Shown here: positions 43,449 through 51,500 of the stretch, one piece after another
Position numbering within the stretch: the stretch's first letter is position 1
Layout: every line of letters starts with the position of its first letter
From: Heterotrichella gracilis
Lineage: Eukaryota; Sar; Xanthophyceae; Tribonematales; Xanthonemataceae
Length of the DNA stretch: 64,000 bases
Assembly (NCBI GenBank): GCA_032358255.1
Contig: JAULBX010017859.1
Span: 23,039 to 87,038, forward strand
Direction of reading: 5' to 3'
The notes under the pieces: model-generated
What the model saw: only the letters and a program-made list of their open reading frames with translations
Told to the model about the DNA's origin: nothing
The model's database searches: none
Made by a program: the position numbers and the translations under genes

Positions 43449-44306
43449 ATGGAGAATAAGAAGTTTATTGATATTGAGAAGATTTTAAAGGAAAAGGCGT
43501 ATAAACTTTACAAATGGTTGCCTCGCTTTGCCATCAATTGGCTAAAAAGAAAACTTCACGAAGCCGAAATTAATGCCGCAATGATAAAATTGAAGGACGC
43601 CAAAGGCCTTGATTTTAACAGCAAAGCACTTGATATTTTAGAGGCAAAGGTGGAGTCCATTCATCCTGAATTGATTCCGGTTACCGGAAACGTCACCATT
43701 GCCGCCAATCACCCTTTAGGAGGATTAGATGGCATGGCCTTGATTAAAGCCATTGGTGATATTCGTCCGGATGTTCACTTTTTTGTAAACGACATTTTAA
43801 AGAACATTACCAATTACGGGGATGTGTTTATTGCTGTTAACAAATTAGGCGCAGCATCTGCCGGCTCCCTGCGTACCATGGAAGAGATCTTTCGTCAGGG
43901 TGGTGCTGTTCTTATTTTCCCTGCCGGTTTGGTGTCACGTAAACAAAATGGATTGGTAAGAGATCTGAGCTGGAAAAAAAGTTTTGTCACTCAGGCAATT
44001 GATCATAAACGCATGGTTATTCCAACATTTATTGAAGGAACTAACTCTAAGTTTTTTTACAACTTTGCACATTGGCGCAAACGCTTAGGAATAAAAGCAA
44101 ACATCGAAATGCTCTTTTTACCGGATGAAATGTTTAAAGCCAATAAAAAAACCATCCGTATCCATTTTAGTAAACCATTCAGTTATAAAGTATTCGATAG
44201 CTCTAAAAGCCACAAGGCATGGGCTGATCATATGTATAAATTCATATACTCTCCAGAATTTATGAAAGGCATGAGTTTTGAAGAGTATCTGAATGCGGGT
44301 TATTAA
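43449..44306 (+). CDS. Lysophospholipid acyltransferase (PlsC-like)
   Basis: Protein of 285 residues in the glycerolipid acyltransferase superfamily. Seen: the catalytic block AANHPLGGLDGMALI (about 87-101), where His and Asp form the HxxxxxD-like site, VNDILKNITNYGDVFIAVNK, the acceptor-binding GGAVLIFPAGLVSRK, and VIPTFIEGTNSKFFY. This variant, with NHPLGGLD in place of NHxxxxD, is widespread in Bacteroidota and may make phosphatidic acid or acylate ornithine or other amino lipids. The protein has no signal peptide and likely works at the inner face of the membrane. Confidence 0.88.
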   Translation: MENKKFIDIEKILKEKAYKLYKWLPRFAINWLKRKLHEAEINAAMIKLKDAKGLDFNSKALDILEAKVESIHPELIPVTGNVTIAANHPLGGLDGMALIKAIGDIRPDVHFFVNDILKNITNYGDVFIAVNKLGAASAGSLRTMEEIFRQGGAVLIFPAGLVSRKQNGLVRDLSWKKSFVTQAIDHKRMVIPTFIEGTNSKFFYNFAHWRKRLGIKANIEMLFLPDEMFKANKKTIRIHFSKPFSYKVFDSSKSHKAWADHMYKFIYSPEFMKGMSFEEYLNAGY

Positions 44307-44779
44307 TTATTTCGGGTTATTTATTTTGAGTTCTACTCCTACACAATTAATCCTCTTGTTGTAACGTATCCATAAGAGAAAATTTTTCGAAGCGCGAAAA
44401 AATAATACGTGAAATACTATCTGTTCCTCTGTGTCCCTCGTGTCTCTGTCGTCTCCGTGTTGAAAAAAATCTTTGCGTCCTTTGCTCCCGATTGCTATCG
44501 GGATCTGCGCGAAACACTCCCTGTGCCTCAGTGTCCCTGTGTTCTCTGAGTTGAAAAAAAACTTTGCGTCCTTTGTTCCCGATAGCTATAGGGATTTGCG
44601 AGAAATACTCACTATTCATCAGCGTCTCCATAAGCTCTGTGTCCCTCGTGTCTCCGTCGTCTCTGTGTTGAAAAAAATCTTTGCGCGCTTAGCTCCCGAT
44701 AGCTATCGGGATTTGCGTGAAATCAACTCAGTGCCTCTTAGTCCCCCTGTGTTCTCTGTGTTGAAAAAAAAACGTATGT
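44307..44779. repeat. Repeat array with CCCGATAGCTATCGGG hairpins
   Basis: No gene is supported in this spacer. From 44421 to 44770 a unit of about 100-120 bases recurs: a CTGTGTCCCTCGTGTCTC-like tract, GTTGAAAAAAA, CTTTGCGTCCTTTG and a palindrome TCCCGATAGCTATCGGGA. Palindromes are at 44486-44503 (one mismatch), 44577-44594 (one mismatch) and 44694-44711 (perfect). A fourth unit is cut at the GTTGAAAAAAA step (44730-44770), just before the stop region of the convergent methyltransferase gene. Open frames across it are translated repeat. Confidence 0.82.
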
Positions 44780-45541
44780 CTACTTCGAGCAAAAATAAAT
44801 CATCTCCCCAGCCGGAAGTCTATATCTATCCACTAGTTCAGCCCCTAATGTGTTCACAAAATCATCCACTTTTACTGTAAATCCTGCTGCCGCTAATTTG
44901 TCTTTGTAATCCAATCCAAACAAACGCACATGGTCCTTTTGCCAGAAATGCAATTCACGATCCGCCTCAGAAGTAATGCTTTTATCTTCGTAAGTTGTTG
45001 ATCGAGTTGTATCAAGAGGCACCTGAAAGATTCCCCAACCTCCAGGTTTCATAATGCGATATAATTCGCGCATACATTGATCTGCGTCTTCTACATGTTC
45101 TAACACGTGATTACAAAATATTACATCATAAGTATTGTCCTTAAATGGGGCATGGTGCAGGTCAAAATGAATATCAGCTATCGGACTATTATAATCACCC
45201 GTTGTATAATCTAAGTTTTTTTGAGCCTTAAATAACTTATAAAAACACTGTTCCGGCGCAATGTGCAGCATTTTATGCGGCTTCGTAAAAAAGTCGGTTC
45301 TTTCTTTTAAATACAACCACAATAGCCTGTGTCGCTCTAATGACAAGCTTCCCGGACATAACACATTATTTCGTTTAGCTCTTCCACCATAACCATAAGG
45401 TAAAAATTTGCGGTAGGTTTTGCCTGTAATTGGATCTTCGTAGCGTTTGCCATAATAGAGCACTGGCGCTACCTTACTAAAGCCCAAGCTAAACCAAATG
45501 AGAATAGGGCGGGGGATGGTGCGGAGGAGGAAATGAAACAT
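44780..45541 (-). CDS. Class I SAM-dependent methyltransferase
   Basis: Protein of 253 residues. The Methyltransf_11-type core spans about 95-210: a SAM-binding region around LHIAPEQCFYKLF and LDYTTGDYNSPIADIHFDLH, then FKDNTYDVIFCNHVLEHVEDADQCMRELYRIMKPGG, the strongest signature, and FQVPLD. The first 60 residues (PRPILIWFSLGFSKVAPVLYYGKRYEDPITGKTYRKFLPYG) match a group often found near glycan synthesis genes, with a possible metal- or substrate-binding lead. The target molecule is not known. Confidence 0.88.
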   Translation of the reverse strand: MFHFLLRTIPRPILIWFSLGFSKVAPVLYYGKRYEDPITGKTYRKFLPYGYGGRAKRNNVLCPGSLSLERHRLLWLYLKERTDFFTKPHKMLHIAPEQCFYKLFKAQKNLDYTTGDYNSPIADIHFDLHHAPFKDNTYDVIFCNHVLEHVEDADQCMRELYRIMKPGGWGIFQVPLDTTRSTTYEDKSITSEADRELHFWQKDHVRLFGLDYKDKLAAAGFTVKVDDFVNTLGAELVDRYRLPAGEMIYFCSK

Positions 45542-45619
45542 GCTGATTGATGAATGTGTAAAAATAGGGTTTTTAAAATTAGAGACAAACTGCGGTTCTT
45601 AAAACTAGGCAGAATAGGC

Positions 45620-46858
45620 CTAATTTTTACTCTTCGAAGTCATGACAGATTTCTGAAGTCTAGAAATATATTCCATTTGGTTTTTGATAACGACTAGAGT
45701 TTTACTGGAATTTGCTCGCATCTCGATTAATTTATCGTTGACTTTTAAAGAAAAGGCTGTTCTGTCTTTTAAAAAAATTATGACCTCTGTGTATTTATTT
45801 CTCGATGCTTCAAGCAAGGTTTTCGCTTTTTTGCAATTAGAAATTGTTTTTGATTTTGAAAGAGTTTCCGAATAGAATAGTTGGTATTCCTGAAAATCGA
45901 GTATTCCATCGTTTAAGATCTCAACTGCCCAATTGTATATGGCGAAGTCAGCATTATTCAAGTAATTTTTGTTTTCGCGGTCATAATTGTAATAATGAAT
46001 ATAATCAAGCCATGTCCGATTGAAAGGACTTTGTTTTTGATACAAGGAAATGGAATCATTAAAATTAAATGTAGAACCTACAAAATATTTATTTAAAGTA
46101 TCTGTTCTGAAAAAGTAATTTTTCGAAATAGGATTTTCAGAAAGCTGCCATTGAGGATCTAACGGCAGATGATCTAAATGAAAATTGTTTGTATTCTCAA
46201 TAAAATATTTATCAGAAAATTGTTTGTAATAAAATCCGAAAAAGCCCACATATCCGTTCGACCAAGTAACATCTAATAATCGCCATGTACCATCTATTTT
46301 TACAGCATTCCATGCATGCAGAATTTCTGTCATAATTTCGCCATCAGGCATTTTGGTATAACCAATCACCATCTGACAAGGAATATTAGAGGCTTCACAA
46401 AACTTAATCATCAACTTAGAAAAACCTTCACACACAGCTTTCCTTTTTCTAAAAACAGGATCCGCCTCTTGAGAAGAGTCTTTTCTCATATATGAATAAC
46501 GATTTTCTTGCAGGTCTTTTAACCGTTCTGTATCATAATTTATATTCAGGGCAATCCAAGTGTAATATGCTCTAACTCGGTCTTCGTTATTTGAGTATGA
46601 CTGCATTACAATTGTAACAATTGTATCGAATGGGAGAGTTTTATTTTTACTCAATAAAAATATTTTGTTATCAATTCTGTTGTAATAGTCAGCTTTGGTT
46701 ATTTGACCAAAAACCGGTATATAAATAGTAACCAGTAATATGATTATAAATTTTAATTGTTTTTCTGCGATTGTTAGTTTCAGTATGGCCGCTCTTTTTA
46801 TTATTGAAAGCAGGACCTCGAAAATTGGAATTAAATGCATTATTCTTTTAAGCAGCAT
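45620..46858 (-). CDS. Exported transglutaminase-like cysteine protein
   Basis: Protein of up to 412 residues. A hydrophobic export segment lies at about 36-51 (FIIILLVTIYIPVFGQ), so the true start may be one of several sites after 46858 (for example ATG at 46840). The transglutaminase-like core has the triad residues in KAVCEGFSKLMI (Cys), ILHAWNAVKI (His) and WRLLDVTWSNG (Asp), with the segment FGFYYKQFSDKYFIENTNNFHLDHLP after it. Such periplasmic proteins act as peptidases or amidases more often than as cross-linkers. A TATGTTTG box on the minus strand (46874-46867) lies just before the first ATG. Confidence 0.82.
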   Translation of the reverse strand: MLLKRIMHLIPIFEVLLSIIKRAAILKLTIAEKQLKFIIILLVTIYIPVFGQITKADYYNRIDNKIFLLSKNKTLPFDTIVTIVMQSYSNNEDRVRAYYTWIALNINYDTERLKDLQENRYSYMRKDSSQEADPVFRKRKAVCEGFSKLMIKFCEASNIPCQMVIGYTKMPDGEIMTEILHAWNAVKIDGTWRLLDVTWSNGYVGFFGFYYKQFSDKYFIENTNNFHLDHLPLDPQWQLSENPISKNYFFRTDTLNKYFVGSTFNFNDSISLYQKQSPFNRTWLDYIHYYNYDRENKNYLNNADFAIYNWAVEILNDGILDFQEYQLFYSETLSKSKTISNCKKAKTLLEASRNKYTEVIIFLKDRTAFSLKVNDKLIEMRANSSKTLVVIKNQMEYISRLQKSVMTSKSKN

Positions 46859-47397
46859 ACGTCACACAAACATAAAGAAAACTTATTCAGTTGTTGGAAC
46901 AAAATGTTTAAGTTCTTGAGATTTGGTTTTGATGGACTTAACTAAACATCTTTAGTTGACCGGAGATGAAGCATTAGTAACTAATCTAAGTAGAAGATGG
47001 CAGAGTCGATGTTCTGCAGTTGAGGAGGTTCCTGAGCGCGCTGCCTTGAGCCTGTCGAAGGGTGGTTCACTTTTTTTACAAGCCCATAAATGCTTTAAAA
47101 AGTTTATGTTCTTATGTCCCTTATGGTTCCCCTGACCGCGCTGCCCTGAGCCTGTCAAAGGGTGTCGAAGGCTGGTTCATTTTTTTTATATGCCCTTAAA
47201 TGCCTAATATGGTTTATTTTCTTATGTGCTCTTATGTCACTTATGTGGTTCATTTTTTCTTACATGCCCTTAAATGCTTTAAAGTTCCCCTGAGCCTATT
47301 GAAGGGTGGTTCAAAAAATAACATCTTAAATGACCTTATATGCCTTATATGGTTCAAATGAGCGGAGCCGAAGCACTGGTAGCTGAGGCTCTCGAAG
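46859..47397. repeat. Gene-free spacer with three CTGAGCCTGTCGAAGGG-type repeats
   Basis: Copies begin at about 47031, 47130 and 47286 and carry CTGAGCCTGTCGAAGGGTGGTTC or close variants, followed by a tract of the type TTTTTTTACATGCCCTTAAATGC and TTATGTTCTTATGTCCCTTATGGTTC. The CTGAGCC/GTCGAAGGG core is a short dyad seen between genes in many bacteria. No ORF here has coding character. The last copy ends about 40 bases before the ruvB stop. Confidence 0.75.
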
Positions 47398-48426
47398 CTA
47401 CTCATCAAACAAGCCCCCCGGTTTTTTCCACATACTTTTCCCTAAATGTTTATAGGCCATCTCTGTGGCTTCCCTTCCTCTTGGCGTCCGCATCAAATAA
47501 CCTTCTTGCACCAAAAAGGGTTCATACACTTCTTCAATCGTACCGGCCTCTTCGCCAACAGCTGAGCTAATGGTGCTTATACCAACCGGACCACCTTTAA
47601 ACTTATCAATGATACACGCCAAAATCCGCAGATCCATTTCATCCAAACCATGCTTATCCACATTTAAGGCTTTAAGCGAGTAGGTGGCCATGTCAATATC
47701 AATAACTCCTGTTCCTTTTATCTGCGCAAAATCTCTTACTCTTCGCAGTAACGCATTTGCTATACGCGGCGTTCCACGGCTTCTACGGGCAATTTCATAA
47801 GCTGCCTCGTCTTTAATTTCCACATCTAAAATATCTGAACTTCTCTGCACAATTCCTGTCAGCACCTTACTATCGTAATAATTTAAACGACTGGTAATTC
47901 CAAATCTGGCGCGGAGTGGGGCAGTCAACAATCCGCTCCTAGTCGTAGCTCCAACCAAAGTAAAAGGATTTAGTTTGATCTGCACACTGCGTGCATTCGG
48001 ACCACTATCGATCATAATATCAATTTTATAATCTTCCATAGCAGAATACAAATACTCTTCTACAATGGGACTTAAACGATGGATCTCATCAATAAACAAC
48101 ACATCATAAGGTTCTAAATTGGTGAGCAAACCTGCCAGATCACCGGGTTTATCTAACACCGGACCACTGGTCACTCGTAAATTAACTCCCAGATCATTAG
48201 TAATAATATGTGCCAAAGTAGTTTTTCCTAATCCCGGAGGGCCATGCAACAAAACATGATCTAAAGCCTCATTTCGTTGTTTGGCGGCCGCTACAAACAC
48301 ACGCAAATTATCTACCACACTCTCTTGTCCGCTAAAATCATCAAAAGCAATAGGCCTTAAGGCACGCTCTATGTCTTTGTCGGTCGGACTTAAACTCTCT
48401 TCATTAACATCTAGATTCTCATTCAT
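47398..48426 (-). CDS. ruvB: Holliday junction branch migration helicase RuvB
   Basis: AAA+ motor of the RuvABC system that drives branch migration in recombination repair. Of 342 residues, the usual length. Seen: [19 protein letters not shown], Walker [10 protein letters not shown] (62-70), Walker B DEIHRL (113-118), the sensor [19 protein letters not shown], the arginine-finger region [20 protein letters not shown], and the C-terminal winged helix ending in [13 protein letters not shown]. ruvA and ruvC are not adjacent. Transcription is divergent from the macroglobulin gene. Confidence 0.97.
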   Translation of the reverse strand: MNENLDVNEESLSPTDKDIERALRPIAFDDFSGQESVVDNLRVFVAAAKQRNEALDHVLLHGPPGLGKTTLAHIITNDLGVNLRVTSGPVLDKPGDLAGLLTNLEPYDVLFIDEIHRLSPIVEEYLYSAMEDYKIDIMIDSGPNARSVQIKLNPFTLVGATTRSGLLTAPLRARFGITSRLNYYDSKVLTGIVQRSSDILDVEIKDEAAYEIARRSRGTPRIANALLRRVRDFAQIKGTGVIDIDMATYSLKALNVDKHGLDEMDLRILACIIDKFKGGPVGISTISSAVGEEAGTIEEVYEPFLVQEGYLMRTPRGREATEMAYKHLGKSMWKKPGGLFDE

Positions 48427-48576
48427 AGTTTAAAGGTATAAGATTATTATGTTGGGTCTTGCTACGATTTGTAGATTTTTTTAACTCAGTTGCTTTTCGA
48501 CCTTATAACAACCTGTTAGCAACTTTGAAATTAAGGAAACATAAAAATTCTATTTTTAAAAAAAATTTCCCATTCT

Positions 48577-51500
48577 ATGAAACCTTCTAAAACAAAATTC
48601 ATCATCTTAACTACTTTGATTGTTGCAATTGTTGCATTGCTTCTATATAAAATTAATTCAGAAAAAGGGCTTAGTTCTCCCGAAACCGTGACCTATTCAG
48701 TCGATCCGGAATTTGCAAGTTATATCAGCTCCTTTACATCCGGTTTTATTTCTTCCAATTCAACTATCAAAATTAAACTGAGTAAAGAAGCCTCCGGTAC
48801 AACAGAGTTGAATACTCCCTTAAAAGAGAACTATTTTTCATTTGAGCCGTCAATAGAAGGACTAACAGTTTGGAAGGACGCTCAAACCCTTGAGTTTACT
48901 CCAAAAGAACCTCTCAAAGGCGGGCAAGTCTACAGGGCCATATTTTATCTCAATAAGTTGGTGGAGGTAAAAAAAAGTCTTGAAGAATTTCAATTTCAGT
49001 TTCAAACAGTACAACAATCCTTGCAATTACAATCCAACGATCTTAAATGTTATCACTCAGGTGATTTTAATTTTTACAGTTTAAGCGGTAATGTTTCTAC
49101 AGCTGATAAAGCAGATAAAATTCGGTTGGAAAAAACACTACTTGCAAGTTTGGATAATAAATCCCTTAACATAAAATGGATGCATGATGAAAATGGAACT
49201 ATTCATCGTTTTTTAATTGATAGCATCGAACGGCCGGCCACAAAAGATGCCACACTCTTGCTCTCTTGTGACGGCAAAGAAATCGGTGTGACTTATACTT
49301 CTAATGCACAATATAATGTTCCAAAAAAAGAGAGTTTTGTATTAATAAATACTAAAGTTGTAACTGAAAGTGATCCCTATGTTTTACTAAATTTTTCAAA
49401 TCCCGTAGATCAGAACAGATCTCTCGAAGGCCTGATTAGCATGAGTGGATTGAGCGAATTGAAATACATTATAAATCAAAACCAGGTACTCATTTATCCT
49501 GTAAATACTAAAACCGGTACATATATTTTAAAAGTAGATGCAGGTGTTAAGGATGCGCGTGGTCAAAATTTGGGCAAATCATCTGAGCATAGCATTGTTT
49601 TTTCTCAGGTAAATCCTGAAGTGCGTTTTTCCGGTAATGGAAACATTCTTCCATCCACCAATGGCCTTTCACTCCCTTTTGAAACTGTGAATCTACGTGC
49701 AGTTGATGTTACCATAGTTAAGATTTACGAAAATAATGTGCTCCAGTTTTTACAAAATAATTCATTCGACGGTTCGTATCAATTAGCGCAAGTAGGAAAA
49801 AAAATAGTAAGTAAACGTATTTCTTTAGGAATAAGCAATCCTGCTGATTTTGGAGTCTGGAAAAAATTCTCACTCGATCTTTCAACTTTAATGAAATCTG
49901 AGCCAGGTGCTATTTACAGGGTTAGTCTTAGTTTTAGAAAATCATATTCCACATTTCCTTGTCTTGGAAATCCCCTTGATGATAAATTTGAAATGGAAGA
50001 AGTAAAGGAAGAAAAAGGAGATGAAGAAGTTTCGTATTTTAATTCATATAACAATGAGTACTCTTCAAATTATTATTACGATGAAGACGAAGAATATAAT
50101 TGGGAAGATAGAAATGATCCTTGTAAAGCTTATTATTACATCCGTCAAGAAAATACGGTTTCAAAAAACATTCTTGCATCTGATCTTGGTCTTACTATCA
50201 AAAAAGGAAACGATGGCAGTCTTTTAGTTGTAGCAAATGATTTAATAAGCTCTAAGCCGCTCAATAGTGTCTCTATTGAATTATATGACTATCAAAAGCA
50301 ATTAATTCAAAAAGCAAGCACAAATTCTGAGGGTATGGCATTTATTTCACCCGAACACAAGCCTTACTTTATAATTGCAAAACACAATAAACAGTTTTCT
50401 TATCTGCGACTAGATGATGGGGCTACATTGCCATTAAGTATGTTTGAAGTTTCGGGTGATGCCATTAAAAAAGGAGTGAAAGGTTTTATTTACGGTGAAC
50501 GTGGCGTTTGGCGTCCTGGAGACTCTCTTTTTCTGAATTTTATTTTGGAAGACAAACTGGGTTCTTTGCCTGCCGGTCATCCGGTTAACTTTAATTTGTA
50601 TAATCCTCAGGGGCAGCTTTACAAACGTTTGTTATTGAATAAAAGTGTGGATGGTTTTTACAATTTTTCTACTAGTACCGATAAAAATGCACCAACAGGA
50701 CTTTGGACTGCAGAAGTAAAAATTGGTTCATTACGATTCACTAAAAGTATTCGCATAGAAACCATCATGCCGAATCGTTTAAAGATTGATCTGAATTTCG
50801 GAAATACAAAATTAATCAAAGTAAATGCTTCAAATACAATTAAACTTCACACGAATTGGTTGACTGGAGCAGTTGCACGCAATTTAGCCGTAAAAGTGAA
50901 TGTTGCCTTGACTCCTGTTAAAACCGAATTTGCCAAGTTTAACGATTATGTTTTTGATAATACAACTATTCGTTTTGAAGCCCAGAATGTATCCTTATTT
51001 GATGATAAAGTAAACGAAGAAGGCAATGCAAATATTCCTCTCGATATTGATTTACAATCTTCCGCTCCCGGAATGTTGCGTGCAGCCTTCCATACACAGG
51101 TCTTTGAACCGGGAGGAGCATTTAGTGTAGACAGATTTAATATCACATATTCTCCTTATTCTGTATATGCAGGCATCAAGCTACCGGAAGGAGAAAAGAA
51201 TACCGGAATTTTATACACTGATAAAGATCATTTAATAGAGATTGCGACTGTGGATGCCAATGGAAATGCTGTTTCACGTACCAATATGAAATTTGAATTG
51301 TACAAATTGGAATGGCGCTGGTGGTGGGATCAATACGACAGTGATTTGGCAAATTATGCAACAGATGAATATCATAAACCGGTACAGAACCAAAATTTTT
51401 CCACTAAAAATGGAAAGGCTTCTCTTAAAATAAACGTTCATGAAAATGATTGGGGCCGCTATTTGATTCGTGTGATTGATCTTGATGGAGGTCATGTTAG

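Noticed and set aside
44421-44770. CRISPR array
   Set aside because: Repeat units are long and diverged with no unique spacers of even length, and no cas genes are present in the window.
44473-44880. Open frame of 135 codons on the plus strand across the repeat array
   Set aside because: It is translated repeat sequence (recurring SLCLSVP- and SYRDLRE-like segments) and runs into the methyltransferase gene on the opposite strand.
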